Positions 17,289 to 27,001 of a DNA stretch of 46,031 nt are shown piece by piece. The notes under the pieces were generated by a model. It searched no databases, had not been told where the DNA came from, and was given only the letters and a program-made list of their open reading frames with translations. The stretch covers positions 1 through 46,031 of the IMG/VR virus record IMGVR_UViG_3300033149_003541. The stretch is one strand, 5' to 3'. The number at the start of each line of letters is the position of its first letter. Position 1 is the stretch's first letter. The position numbers and the translations under genes were made by a program. The DNA comes from a virus.

Positions 17289-19403
17289 ATGCAGTATAAC
17301 TTAATACGTAATTCAGTATTCAAATCATTAACAATTTCTGGTACTGGAAATATATCTTTAACTGCTAGTGAGTTAGCCAAATTATATGATAACAACCTTA
17401 CTAGTTCAGGAGTGTCTGTAGTTTCTAGTGGAGTATTATATTTAGAAGCTGATCTTGCTAAAAGAATAAAAGTTGATGGTATTAGATTATATGCAGATGA
17501 TCTATCTAAAAAAAGTAATATAAAATTTTATTATAAAAATTCTGAGTCTGACAATTATACTATATTAACAACATATTCTGGAAGTCAATATTATTATACT
17601 AACGTACCAAGTCCATCAGCTCCTAGATATATATTAACTACTGTTAGTGGTGTAAATATTGAGTTGTATGAATTACAAATTTTTAACGATGATTATATTG
17701 TTGGATTTGGTGAAGATGGAAATGAAACAGAAGTATTTTTGAGCAATATGCCTATAGCCAGTGTCAGTAATTCAGTAGCTGTAGCTATTTATAATAATTC
17801 ATCTATTCCTGTTGATGCTTATACTTGCGTTGATTATACAGAATCTGATTTAGATTTTTATTTAGAAATTGCGAATAATGTGGGGGGTCCTTATTATAGT
17901 TTGAATGATGGTGTAATTTTAAATGATAACTACGCTAATTCTAAATATATTTGGAATATGGGGGTTTTTGATAATACTAAAGTTGTTAATAGCTCAGTTG
18001 TAGCAGATGGAGCTAGTGGGTACTATACAACTCCTATTTTTGATTTAGAAGATTCTGTAAAAGCAAGTTATTTTATAACTATAGAAGATAAAAACAGTGG
18101 CTTGATTAGTTTTGATGATACTGTAGATGGTACTATTAAAGTTAGGAGTTCTAATACAGAACCATTAATTGTTAATAGAATTTTTTGGCCTGCAAGGAAT
18201 AGTAATACATTAGATATGTACGATGTTGTAACTGATCAAGTTACCCAAAATATTATTTCATATGATATACCAGCGTATCCCCAAACTATATATGGCACTA
18301 CTGTAAATAGGTATAATGGACGAATTGCCTATTCAATTCAGTATGAGTCTTCTGGCTCTGAGAACAGAATTTATGTTTATAACTCGAATTATGCATATAT
18401 TGATTACTATATGATAAGTAACTGTAAAAAATTCAATGTTTTACTTGAATTTGATTCAGATAATGGTGTTTGGGGGTATGGTACTGCTGGTGAGGGTTCA
18501 TATAAAAGACTAGTTAGAGTTAATAATAACTATGATAGTACAAGCTGTAATATAGCCAGTGCAGATGATTTTTTATATGACGGATGTGTTGAGTGGGGCG
18601 GTGTTAATTTGTGGTATACCAACAAGTTAAATAATACTTTAAATTTTATTGATTACGCTGGTAATAGTATCTACACAATACCCCTATCTGCTCCACGGGC
18701 TATTTGTGCGACAGAAGATGGTGGGTGTTGGGTAGTTGATACTGGGATAAGTGCAATATGTAGGTATGATGCCAACGGTATTAAAATAGATGAGATGGCT
18801 ATTCCAAGCGGTGGTGTATCTAGAATGAAAAAAGATTTCGATGGTGGGTTTTGGTGTATTAATAGTTCTAGTGTTACATATGTAAATGAGGATAAAGAAA
18901 TTAGTTTTTCATTAGATGGTTTTACAAATTTAGCTAGAATTGTTGCTGGGCATAGTTGTTGCGTAGTATTTTCATATACAAATGATAAATTATGGTTTAT
19001 AAACTTAAAAACAAGAGCTATAGAGTACGAATGGCAGGGATCGTGGAGTTCTACAAAGATGCCTGGTTTATTATCTTTTTCTTTGAGTGATTCTATAGAA
19101 TATCATAAACCATACAGCGCCGGAATTTTTCCTCATGATTCAGATCCTGTTTGGGGATCATCAGGAATAGAGTGGAAAGAGGTACCAAAAAACAATTATT
19201 TCTTATCGAAAGCTAGATACCACCAATTAAAGTATAGAATTGTTGGTGATGCTGCGCTGAATAGTATTATATTAGCTCCTTCTGTAAAGTCTGAAAGTAT
19301 ACAGCCAAGTTCTTATAGAAATGTATATATAAGAACAGACATTCCGGCCGGCGTTGATATTAGTAATTACGAAGCACGGCTTAAAACATGGTGGGAAGAT
19401 TAA
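17289..19403 (+). CDS. Tail protein with discoidin-like region and beta-propeller (704 aa)
   Basis: I start at ATG 17289, which has AAGAGGT at a 6-nt spacing; an in-frame TTG at 17259 would extend the protein by 10 residues but overlaps the previous gene and lacks a good site. Residues about 56-136 look discoidin-like (KRIKVDGIRLYADDL, VNIELYELQIF). Residues about 328-594 contain NHL/SMP-30-type propeller blades (GVNLWYTNKLNNTLNFID, GGCWVVDTGISAICRYDANG, GGFWCINSSSVTYV). The C-terminal 80 residues, ending with NVYIRTDIPAG and WWED, look like an attachment segment used in other phage structural proteins. It is likely part of the same appendage as its neighbours. Ligand unknown. Confidence 0.65.
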   Translation: MQYNLIRNSVFKSLTISGTGNISLTASELAKLYDNNLTSSGVSVVSSGVLYLEADLAKRIKVDGIRLYADDLSKKSNIKFYYKNSESDNYTILTTYSGSQYYYTNVPSPSAPRYILTTVSGVNIELYELQIFNDDYIVGFGEDGNETEVFLSNMPIASVSNSVAVAIYNNSSIPVDAYTCVDYTESDLDFYLEIANNVGGPYYSLNDGVILNDNYANSKYIWNMGVFDNTKVVNSSVVADGASGYYTTPIFDLEDSVKASYFITIEDKNSGLISFDDTVDGTIKVRSSNTEPLIVNRIFWPARNSNTLDMYDVVTDQVTQNIISYDIPAYPQTIYGTTVNRYNGRIAYSIQYESSGSENRIYVYNSNYAYIDYYMISNCKKFNVLLEFDSDNGVWGYGTAGEGSYKRLVRVNNNYDSTSCNIASADDFLYDGCVEWGGVNLWYTNKLNNTLNFIDYAGNSIYTIPLSAPRAICATEDGGCWVVDTGISAICRYDANGIKIDEMAIPSGGVSRMKKDFDGGFWCINSSSVTYVNEDKEISFSLDGFTNLARIVAGHSCCVVFSYTNDKLWFINLKTRAIEYEWQGSWSSTKMPGLLSFSLSDSIEYHKPYSAGIFPHDSDPVWGSSGIEWKEVPKNNYFLSKARYHQLKYRIVGDAALNSIILAPSVKSESIQPSSYRNVYIRTDIPAGVDISNYEARLKTWWED

Positions 19404-19455
19404 TTAGTTTTTGTTGTATAGCATGGTTTATTAAAATTAGTTTAGAGGTATGCTG

Positions 19456-21285
19456 ATGGATGCTACATATATTTCTAGTAATAAATTTAGCGTGTCTGGA
19501 GATGTTACTGGTATTTTTGTATCTGGTAGGAGACTTAAATTAGACTGTGGTGTAGATGGTGTAAAGTACTGTACTGTACTGATTTCTAATTTTTCTAGTC
19601 CGAATACTGTTGTTATCATTAAAGAAAATGAGCTTACTAGTAATTTAAGTACGGTATTGTACGGAGTAGTGGAGCCAGGTAATATTGGAAGTTTACCAGA
19701 TCATATACATAGTACTAGTGAGGGGACTGGAGGTCCTCTTGAGTTTATAGGTCTTGTTGACACACCTACTACTTATTCTGGAATGAATGATAAATATTTA
19801 AGAACTACTTTAAGTGGTTTAGAGTTTGTTTCTAAAACAGATATAATAACACCAACTAAAGGTATCCAAACTATAAAATGTGAATACGCTAGTGTTAGTG
19901 GGGTTTATGTTAATCCTGGAGTAGTATATATTAATGATGGATCACAGGAAAGTTTTCATTATGTAGAATCGCGTTTTGAAAAAACTGGAAATTTTAATAG
20001 TAATACTTGGTATTATATATATGCGACTACTAGTGGAACAACATTAAACAGTAATAATATACAGTTTTCTACTACAGAGCCGACTTTAGATCGCGATAGG
20101 TATGGATATTATCATACTACGAGCTCTGGATGGAGATGTGTAGGATTTTTTCTAACAAATCCGTCTGATACCGATGTTGTTCCTTATGCGATAGATGGTC
20201 AGCATTATGTGTTTTTTAAGAGCCAGCAATCTTTAGCGTGGTCTTCTGTGTCTTCTGGTATTTTAGTGAGTCAAAAGGTGCCATTACCTAATTTGATAGT
20301 AGATGTTAATGCTAGAGTTTATTTAAATAGTTATTGTGTAAGTTATTTATACCATTCTTCTGATACTGCTTATACTAAGATTGTTGGTGTTAATAGATCT
20401 GATTCAAGTGAGGCTATGGCTAATGTTTTTGCGGTTAGCGATTCTAATAAGAAGGTAGGTTTAAGAGCTTCAACATATCCGATACAGGCCGCAATGAATA
20501 CTGGTGGATTTATTATTCCATATGAGATATATAATGGAGCTGGGAACGCTTTGACTGTGACAGATCCTGCATTAATTGCTATATATGAAGGGATGCAGTC
20601 GATAGGTATTAAGTATAAGGACTCAGATGAGATTTATATTGTACCTGGAAAAATAGAGATTAACGGTGGTTTGTATAAAGTTACGTCCCAATTTTCTAAA
20701 CAATTAACAAGTTTATCTGCTAGTACATGGTATTATATTTATGTAAAACCGCCATTGGTTGGTTCTGTAGTAACAAGTTTACAAATTGAATATTCATCCT
20801 CGGCTCCTAGTGAAGTTGGAGAAGTTGAGGGTTGGTACCACTCAGTTTATAATGATTGGCGTTGTATAGGAGCTGTTTATACAGATTCTGGTGGATCAAT
20901 TATAGAGTTTTTTGTTGATGGTGATTATATTGGGTGGGATGAAGGAGTACATACTAATGTAAGGTCTACAAATATAGGTACTTCTTCTTCTCCTACACAA
21001 GTTATTTGGGATGCGGTGCCTAAATTTTCTAAAAGACTTGCTGCAACATTTAAAACCAGCTCTTTTAATGCAAATTCTACTATGTTTTATAGTATATATA
21101 GTAGTGGTAGCAGCGGTACTGCTGTAACTAATTTTCATACTTCTGGTAGAGCTAAAATTGATTTAGCTATAGTTTTTTGTACTTCTTCACAAAACGGTTA
21201 TGTATGGGAAGGTACAGCTACTAGCAATTTATTTACTATTACTCAGTCTGGGTATTTTTTACCTAGATCTATTTATAATAGATAA
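19456..21285 (+). CDS. Fibre-like virion protein with duplicated domain (609 aa)
   Basis: ATG 19456 is preferred because AGAGG lies 7 nt upstream; ATG 19450 is only 1 nt from it. Near residue 95 is the phage-tail motif FIGLVDTPTTYSGMNDKYLR followed by GLEF, widespread in tail fibres and tail tip proteins. The body contains two copies of one domain, about residues 138-255 and 381-495. Both have a strand like YVNPGVVYIND or YIVPGKIEING, then NTWYYIYA or STWYYIYV, then GWRCVGFF or DWRCIGAV. The C-terminal 100 residues (TSSFNANSTMFYSIYSSGSS) look like a fibre head or collar. No chaperone-type or enzymatic motif was found. A receptor-binding or fibre role is inferred. Confidence 0.65.
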   Translation: MDATYISSNKFSVSGDVTGIFVSGRRLKLDCGVDGVKYCTVLISNFSSPNTVVIIKENELTSNLSTVLYGVVEPGNIGSLPDHIHSTSEGTGGPLEFIGLVDTPTTYSGMNDKYLRTTLSGLEFVSKTDIITPTKGIQTIKCEYASVSGVYVNPGVVYINDGSQESFHYVESRFEKTGNFNSNTWYYIYATTSGTTLNSNNIQFSTTEPTLDRDRYGYYHTTSSGWRCVGFFLTNPSDTDVVPYAIDGQHYVFFKSQQSLAWSSVSSGILVSQKVPLPNLIVDVNARVYLNSYCVSYLYHSSDTAYTKIVGVNRSDSSEAMANVFAVSDSNKKVGLRASTYPIQAAMNTGGFIIPYEIYNGAGNALTVTDPALIAIYEGMQSIGIKYKDSDEIYIVPGKIEINGGLYKVTSQFSKQLTSLSASTWYYIYVKPPLVGSVVTSLQIEYSSSAPSEVGEVEGWYHSVYNDWRCIGAVYTDSGGSIIEFFVDGDYIGWDEGVHTNVRSTNIGTSSSPTQVIWDAVPKFSKRLAATFKTSSFNANSTMFYSIYSSGSSGTAVTNFHTSGRAKIDLAIVFCTSSQNGYVWEGTATSNLFTITQSGYFLPRSIYNR

Positions 21286-21312
21286 TTAAAATAACAAAAG
21301 GATCTAAAATAT

Positions 21313-22215
21313 ATGCAGTGGTCTTCTACTATACAGCAGTGGGTTGATGATAATCTTATTCAATGGGGGGTTATCGGTGAGACTAAAGATGTTTTTATAG
21401 ATACCGATAATGCGTATATTGTTACGTCTAATGGCTTAGATATATATGATTTATATACTGAGCAATTATCCGCCTTTGTTTCTAGAGATGGAGGGTTTGT
21501 TACTATTTTTGGGAATAATGATTATATATTTTTAGGGACTACTGATAGTGGTGTTAAGTGTATTACGAAGAGTTGTATTAGTGGTAGTATTTCTAGCCCT
21601 ATTAATTTAGAATCGTGTTTAAATGATTTATCTGTATTAACACCTTATTATGAATTAACTTCTAATAAAATTGTGGATATTCATATATATGAAAATGTTT
21701 TATGTGCTATTACTAATAGTGGGGTGGATGTGGTTAAGTTGAATCCGCAGAGTTTTAGAAGTTATACAACTGTTAGTGGCGCGGAAAAGTGTTTTATAAC
21801 TAAAGACGAACTTTATTATATTGTGAATAATGAGTTATGTATTGTTAATACTTATTTAGTTGATTGGAATGCTCCCACAAAGTGTTATAGTCCAGGGAGT
21901 GGGGTGTTGGCTTCTGGTGTGAATATTAAAGACTTATTTGTAGACACTGGTGGAATTGATAATTTTATTTATTTAGCTACTAACTCTGGTATATATATTA
22001 TTAATGAATCTACCGATTCTTATAATGTATATGGTACCAATACTTATAATTCTATATCTATATTAAACAATAAAATATATGCTTCTACTGTTAGTGGAAT
22101 AGAGGTTGTATTATATGATACACTGAAGTTGTATGATTTATATACACCAGATGTGAGTGGGCGTGCTAGAGAACTTTTATATGACGGTGATTTAATAAGT
22201 TTTGAAGTGGCTTGA
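21313..22215 (+). CDS. Beta-propeller-like protein (300 aa)
   Basis: AAGGA lies about 10 nt before the ATG. The N-terminus (MQWSSTIQQWVDDNLIQWG) may be a docking segment. The rest consists of about six repeating four-strand units with a phrase such as AYIVTSNGLDIYDL, VLCAITNSGVDVVKL, FIYLATNSGIYIINES and KIYASTVSGIEVVLY. That is a blade pattern of NSG[IVL][DY][IV][IV] seen in LVIVD or two-component-regulator-type propellers. The protein is too short for a full seven-bladed propeller plus docking segment, so five or six blades are likely. It follows other tail genes with a 27-nt gap. Virion role and ligand are unknown. Confidence 0.6.
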   Translation: MQWSSTIQQWVDDNLIQWGVIGETKDVFIDTDNAYIVTSNGLDIYDLYTEQLSAFVSRDGGFVTIFGNNDYIFLGTTDSGVKCITKSCISGSISSPINLESCLNDLSVLTPYYELTSNKIVDIHIYENVLCAITNSGVDVVKLNPQSFRSYTTVSGAEKCFITKDELYYIVNNELCIVNTYLVDWNAPTKCYSPGSGVLASGVNIKDLFVDTGGIDNFIYLATNSGIYIINESTDSYNVYGTNTYNSISILNNKIYASTVSGIEVVLYDTLKLYDLYTPDVSGRARELLYDGDLISFEVA

Positions 22216-22247
22216 ATGTAATAAATATTAATGGCGGCTAATTAAAA

Positions 22248-24083
22248 ATGTCAGACAGCACCAATTTAAAAGCTACTATTACAGTAGTTGGTAAAGATCA
22301 TGTCAAAGAGTGCCCAACAGTGGTTGTGGGGTATGGTGATAATATTCCACAGATATTAAAACTTCCATGTCGTTATACCGGTTATCGTGGTTTGACAGGT
22401 AGTGTGTCTGGTCATGCGCCAGTAGTTAAGTATGTTGATTTACTTTCTTATATAAAATCTTCTATTCAAGCTACTCTTGGTTTAGGTGCCAGTGTTAGTA
22501 CTATACCCCCGGCTAATTTATCTTCTACTATCCATGGATTTGATTTGTTAAATTTGTCTACTGGTATTCATGGGTTTGATACGAAGGATTTAATGAGTAA
22601 TATATCTACACACCCACCATCAAATTTATCAGCTGTCGTAAATATAATAGAAATTAGGGATTTTGCAGCCAGTGTTGTGGGAGAATGGTGGCATGGATCT
22701 ATTAATTTAGGGGCTGGGTTTTATAGAATTTTTAATCGAGGAGCTCCAGTATTAAAAGCTTATATTCACAGTTATGATACTAGTGATTTAGCATCTTCAA
22801 TAGCATCTGTATATAAATCAGATTTATTAGCCACAATTAAGTCTACTACCTTACAAACTCTAGCGGCTTTTATATATGCTATAGCACCAAAAGATTTGTC
22901 TGCTGGTATACATGGGTTTGATATTAGTGATTTAATAGCTATCTTAGTAGGTGGTTATGGGCCAAATGATTTACAAGCACGTATTTTACCTATAGATCCT
23001 GTTAATCTAAATGCTATGGTTAGTGGGTTTAAAGGTATACAAATAACTTATAATTTAAGAGGTGTTGTTGAGGGTTGGTGGACTAAAAATTTATCTGCTT
23101 ATTTACAAGTTATTAATCATGTTGATTTGACTGCTATTTTAAACTCTTCAGGTAATGCCATAGATTTATATGCAAAAATTATTCCTAAAGTTGTACATGT
23201 TAAAAAGATTTTATTTGTGCCTTTGTTAGAACATTTAAATTTAAATGCTATAATTAATTCTAGTTGTTTTGCGTCGTCATATAAATCTTTGTATGCATAT
23301 GTACATGCGTTATATAAACACGATTTGCAAGCTGTGGTGTGGGGATGGAATTCTCTTGATAAGTTTTTAGATTTGTCTGCAGTGATAAATAGTGAAGAGT
23401 ATAGAGTAGTGGATTATTTTAATTTATCTGGTGTACCAGAGGCTCGAAAGGAAGTAAGACTTAAAGTTAAAACAACTCCAAAAATTACTACGTTAAAGTT
23501 TGATACATGCGCTGTATATGGGCCTGGGAGAGTAAAGTATTTACAATCTTATATTAATGGTACTTTAAATTATAAGAATTTAATGGCTTCAATAATTCCA
23601 GACTTACAATGTAATTATAGTGAGTTGCCTCCATATATAAACCCTAAAACCCATGAAGTAGTTATTAAATTTGATGAGAGTGGCAGAGAAAGATGGAGAA
23701 GATTTGTAGAAATAATGTTTAGGTATGATGGGGATGATCCATATCATTATTTTTATGTAACAGGAAGCAATAAAATTTATAAAGTGGATCGTACAAGATC
23801 TTGGACTGTATGGGCTTATTCTTATCTTAGAGATGATGATAATATGATTGAGCGTAGGGGAGTTAGGTCTAAGTTTATTTTTAACCTTAAAAACTATACT
23901 TCTATTGATGAAGCTATACGAGAATTAATTGATCGTGTAGGTGCTTATAGAGAAATAGATTTATCGGGAGCTATCACTGCGATTGTTGACAAGTATATTG
24001 ATTTAAATGTTAGTATCTCTGGGATAGGAAATGTAAAGAAGCGTTGGGTAGCATATTTAGGCGCAAAAATTGTAAGTGTATAA
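22248..24083 (+). CDS. Short-repeat virion protein with about 25 [DN]LxAxI units (611 aa)
   Basis: The start has a weak GGCGG about 12 nt upstream. The protein is made of short repeats with core [DN]L-x-[AS]-x-[IV] such as NLSSTIHGFD, NLSTGIHGFD, DLSAGIHGFD, DLQARILPID, NLNAMVSGF, DLTAILNSS and DLSAVINS. They are spaced 14-30 residues and occur from residue 6 to almost the C-terminus. A non-repeat insert at about 460-540 (HEVVIKFDESGRERWRRFVE, DPYHYFYVTGSNKIYKV) looks like a small globular domain. Two WW-containing units are also present. Regular hydrophobic spacing suggests an elongated beta-stack. It is the last gene before the replication promoter. A structural stalk or scaffold role is inferred. 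Confidence 0.65.
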   Translation: MSDSTNLKATITVVGKDHVKECPTVVVGYGDNIPQILKLPCRYTGYRGLTGSVSGHAPVVKYVDLLSYIKSSIQATLGLGASVSTIPPANLSSTIHGFDLLNLSTGIHGFDTKDLMSNISTHPPSNLSAVVNIIEIRDFAASVVGEWWHGSINLGAGFYRIFNRGAPVLKAYIHSYDTSDLASSIASVYKSDLLATIKSTTLQTLAAFIYAIAPKDLSAGIHGFDISDLIAILVGGYGPNDLQARILPIDPVNLNAMVSGFKGIQITYNLRGVVEGWWTKNLSAYLQVINHVDLTAILNSSGNAIDLYAKIIPKVVHVKKILFVPLLEHLNLNAIINSSCFASSYKSLYAYVHALYKHDLQAVVWGWNSLDKFLDLSAVINSEEYRVVDYFNLSGVPEARKEVRLKVKTTPKITTLKFDTCAVYGPGRVKYLQSYINGTLNYKNLMASIIPDLQCNYSELPPYINPKTHEVVIKFDESGRERWRRFVEIMFRYDGDDPYHYFYVTGSNKIYKVDRTRSWTVWAYSYLRDDDNMIERRGVRSKFIFNLKNYTSIDEAIRELIDRVGAYREIDLSGAITAIVDKYIDLNVSISGIGNVKKRWVAYLGAKIVSV

Positions 24084-24134
24084 GTATTTGATTTGTATAA
24101 TATTTTTGTGTTTTAAAAAAGTTTTTATAAAATT

Positions 24135-24163
24135 TTTACAATTTTATATTTTTGTGCTATAAT
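24135..24163 (+). promoter_or_regulatory. Extended -10 sigma70-type promoter for the replication genes
   Basis: TTTACA (24135-24140), a 17-nt spacer, and TATAAT (24158-24163) preceded by TGC, an extended -10 element. Transcription should start near 24170 and run into the sliding clamp gene. This is the only gap over 100 nt between the virion and replication blocks. A further TATAAT at 24096-24101 lacks a good -35 and may be a minor site. Confidence 0.75.
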
Positions 24164-24212
24164 ATAGATATAGAAGAACAGCGTGTATACATATATGTTT
24201 TTGGAGGATTGT

Positions 24213-25334
24213 ATGAAATTTAGGATTAAAACAGACGAGATGCAAGTTATTTTGAACCAGCTATCCTCTGTGGCGAAGTTAAGTGAAGACGGTGTTTTAG
24301 GAATGGTGCTTGTTACTGTAGACGATAATATTGTGTTTAGTGCTACAAATGGTGTTATAAGCATTGTTATAGTTTCTGACACTGGTAAAATTTTGGAGTC
24401 AGGCAAAGCTTTATTTAAATTAAAGGATATTAAAAGTTACATAACGAAGTTTATTCCGTTTGATGGTTCTATTGGCACAGATGTTTTTGAATTTGATTTT
24501 GCAAATAATGGTGTTATAAAAAGTAAGACTAAATTTGTGAACGGCAAACTATCTAATAAGCGGCTTAAGTTTGATTTATATAATCCAGAGATGTTTCCAA
24601 TTATTAAGATAGATAAACAAATAGATCTTATTTTGAATAGTACTTTATTAAAAGATGGTATAAATAGAACTATACAGTACGTAAATCCGCTAGAGATGCG
24701 TAAAGCTTTGTCAGGGTTATGTGTACGAATACATAATGATCGTGTAGTTTTTGTTGGTACGAGTGGTATTAAGTTAGCAGAATATGTTTTGCCAGTTGAA
24801 ACTATTATAGAGGATAAAATAGTTATTTTTAATTATGGATTAGCATATACATTAAAGAATTTATTAGATATTGATAGGCAAGTGTTTATGAAATTTGGTG
24901 CTAGGTATGCACATTTTAGATTTGATAACGTTTATTTGGTAGGAGCTCTTATTATAGGGGAAAGTTATCCTGATTATAAAAATATTATATCAAACACAGA
25001 AGCTAAATACATTTTTCCTAAAGACGAAGTACATGATGTATTAAAATCGGCTGTAAGTGTTTTAGATTCTGAAGATGATAATAAAGTAGTTTTTAAGTTT
25101 GATGGCACAGAGCTTGATATTTCTAGTACAAGGCTAAATTCAAAAATAGAATTGGACAGTGAGGTACATAGCCCAGCCCTATTTGCTGTAAATGGAGTTG
25201 AATTAGAGTCAATACTTCGAAATTTTATGCGGGATGATTTAGATTTATATATTGGTGATAGCGGAAAATTTATATTAATTGAATCTAACCATGAAAATTA
25301 TAGAGCTTTATTAACAACTCTTAAAACTATATAG
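24213..25334 (+). CDS. dnaN: DNA polymerase III beta subunit-like sliding clamp
   Basis: The 373-residue length matches bacterial beta clamps, which form a head-to-tail dimeric ring tethering the polymerase to DNA. Start at ATG 24213 is fixed by GGAGG 5 nt upstream; an in-frame GTG at 24183 is less likely. Family marks are the second-domain RKALSGL (from residue 163, compare R..L.G. in bacterial clamps), ESYPDYKNII (from residue 250, compare YPDY in E. coli), and a C-terminal strand ending in LLTTLKTI. The sequence is divergent but spans all three clamp domains. It is the first gene after a strong promoter. A clamp loader subunit and a family A polymerase are encoded at 43651 and 44791, so the phage has its own clamp system. 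Confidence in family is high. Confidence 0.88.
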   Translation: MKFRIKTDEMQVILNQLSSVAKLSEDGVLGMVLVTVDDNIVFSATNGVISIVIVSDTGKILESGKALFKLKDIKSYITKFIPFDGSIGTDVFEFDFANNGVIKSKTKFVNGKLSNKRLKFDLYNPEMFPIIKIDKQIDLILNSTLLKDGINRTIQYVNPLEMRKALSGLCVRIHNDRVVFVGTSGIKLAEYVLPVETIIEDKIVIFNYGLAYTLKNLLDIDRQVFMKFGARYAHFRFDNVYLVGALIIGESYPDYKNIISNTEAKYIFPKDEVHDVLKSAVSVLDSEDDNKVVFKFDGTELDISSTRLNSKIELDSEVHSPALFAVNGVELESILRNFMRDDLDLYIGDSGKFILIESNHENYRALLTTLKTI

Positions 25335-25342
25335 AGGGAATT

Positions 25343-25954
25343 ATGACTAATTATGATCTATTTACAGGTAAGTCTATGGAAGAGGTGCGCTTATTAGAAG
25401 CTAAAACCTTACTTGAACGTAATGGCTATAAAGTAATAAAAACTCCCGATGAAGCTAAAGAAGCGGCTATAGAGGCTGGATTTAGAGTCTCTTTGCCGCT
25501 TTTTGTTGATAAGTCTATAAAATCTTTTGCTGATTTACGAAATTTGTTTTATAAGAAGCTATACGCTGCTTATACTGATGTAGCCGGTTATAGTTTTGAA
25601 GGTAATTATAAAATTGATATGAAATATATAAGATTACTAGTAGAGTCTAGAGAAAAAACCGGGTTAAATCGTGAAAATGCTATACAAGAGGCGGCTGCTA
25701 TAATTAGTATTATTTTTGATTATGTAGATGAATTTAATTTTAGACAGGTTCCAGATATAAGAATTCTTGGGCAAGATAAAATGGCTTGGGTTACTGATAA
25801 GGCTTTATCTTTAATAAACAAAAAACTTTCTGATAGAGTTGTTGAAGAAGTTAATACAAGAATTGATGATATAGAAAATGAGATAGGCAATGAAATATCA
25901 AACGATGAAGTTGTAACACAGTTAAAATCTTTATTAAATGGGTTGAAGGAGTAA
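25343..25954 (+). CDS. Hypothetical protein between clamp and RecA (203 aa)
   Basis: An AGAGGGA site lies 4-5 nt before the ATG and the gene follows the clamp by 8 nt. The protein looks mostly helical and acidic. A central stretch (FADLRNLFYKKLYAAYTD, NRENAIQEAAAIISIIFDYV, DKMAWVTDKALSLINK) alternates amphipathic helices. The C-terminal 45 residues (VVEEVNTRIDDIENEIGNEI) may form a short coiled coil. No catalytic or metal-binding motif is visible. Location between clamp and RecA suggests a replication or recombination accessory factor, but the family is not recognised. Confidence 0.65.
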   Translation: MTNYDLFTGKSMEEVRLLEAKTLLERNGYKVIKTPDEAKEAAIEAGFRVSLPLFVDKSIKSFADLRNLFYKKLYAAYTDVAGYSFEGNYKIDMKYIRLLVESREKTGLNRENAIQEAAAIISIIFDYVDEFNFRQVPDIRILGQDKMAWVTDKALSLINKKLSDRVVEEVNTRIDDIENEIGNEISNDEVVTQLKSLLNGLKE

Positions 25955-25957
25955 AGA

Positions 25958-27001
25958 ATGGCAAAGAAAAAGCAATCTAAGTCTAATAAAGTTACTACGT
26001 TAGATATAATTAAAAAAGCAATTATAAAAAAATATGGTGAGGATGTTATTAGCCCACTTGGTAAACACGAAGATTTAAAAATTGACGCTGTATCTACAGG
26101 ATGTTTGGCACTAGATGCTGCATTAGGTGTAGGTGGGTTAGCACTTGGTAGGTTATATGAAATATACGGCCCAAATAGTAGTGGGAAATCTACATTAGCA
26201 ATTAGCACGTGTTTGCAAGCCGTAGAAACGGGGCACAATGTTGTATATGTTGATGCAGAGCATTCTTTAGATCCAAAGCTTGTTAGGTCTATGGGAGATT
26301 TTGTAGGAATTTCTAGGGATAAGATTGATACTATAGAGCTTGTTCAGGGATATACTGGAGATGAGAATTTAGATATTGCTGAAATGCTTATGAAAAGTGG
26401 AGAAATAGATGTGATGGTTATTGATAGTGTATCTGCATTGTTGCCTAAAGATATGGCAGAAGGTGAAATTGGAGATAATTATATTGGATTGTTGGCTAGA
26501 TTAATGAGTAAAGCTTGTTTGAAATTGAGTCCTATTGCTAATAGGACTAAAACGTTACTTATTTTTATTAATCAGATAAGACATAATATAGGTAAATGGG
26601 GGGATAGCAGAACTCCTACAGGTGGGGAAGCTTTGTCTTTTTATGCTACAGGTAGAATTAAAGTTGAGGGGGGCGAAGCTAAGTCTTCTCGGTTGTTAGA
26701 TAGTGATGGTGTGGTTATTGGACATACAAGTGATTTTGTTGTTGTTAAAAATAAATTAGCTACTCCTTGGCGTACTGCAAAAATAAATCTTGTTTATGGT
26801 AAGGGATATGATTTTGTTGATGAGGTTGTTAATTTAGCAGTTGATTTTGGAATTATTGAGCAGGCCGGCGCTTGGTTTACTTACAATGAGCATAAATTAC
26901 AAGGGAAAGATTCTATTATTAGTTTATTTAGGGAAAGCGAGACTGACTATTTAGAATTAAGATCGAAAATTAAATCTATGTTGGGTTTGAACGATGAGTG
27001 A
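25958..27001 (+). CDS. recA: RecA-family recombinase
   Basis: A 347-residue RecA with AAGGAG before the start. The Walker A motif is GPNSSGKST (71-79, catalytic K77), with Asn where bacterial RecA usually has Glu. VDAEHSLDP carries the conserved catalytic Glu (E101). VMVIDSVSALLPK is Walker B. EGEIGDNYIGLLARLMS matches the conserved GEIGD helix, and FINQIRHNIG then GGEALSFYAT is the L2/DNA-binding part. The C-terminal region is short but present. It catalyses ATP-dependent strand exchange and probably serves recombination-dependent replication and repair of phage DNA. Its 3' end overlaps a small nuclease gene by 8 nt, so the two are coupled. A UvsX-like phage role is inferred; RecA family membership is firm. 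Confidence 0.93.
   Translation: MAKKKQSKSNKVTTLDIIKKAIIKKYGEDVISPLGKHEDLKIDAVSTGCLALDAALGVGGLALGRLYEIYGPNSSGKSTLAISTCLQAVETGHNVVYVDAEHSLDPKLVRSMGDFVGISRDKIDTIELVQGYTGDENLDIAEMLMKSGEIDVMVIDSVSALLPKDMAEGEIGDNYIGLLARLMSKACLKLSPIANRTKTLLIFINQIRHNIGKWGDSRTPTGGEALSFYATGRIKVEGGEAKSSRLLDSDGVVIGHTSDFVVVKNKLATPWRTAKINLVYGKGYDFVDEVVNLAVDFGIIEQAGAWFTYNEHKLQGKDSIISLFRESETDYLELRSKIKSMLGLNDE

Noticed and set aside
24106-24134. A/T-rich stretch as a terminator for the virion block
   Set aside because: TTTTAAAAAAGTTTTT has no GC stem; it is better seen as the AT-rich upstream part of the promoter.
25720-26238. Minus-strand ORF of 172 codons
   Set aside because: It lies opposite the hypothetical gene and recA, has no ribosome binding site, and gives a low-complexity product.
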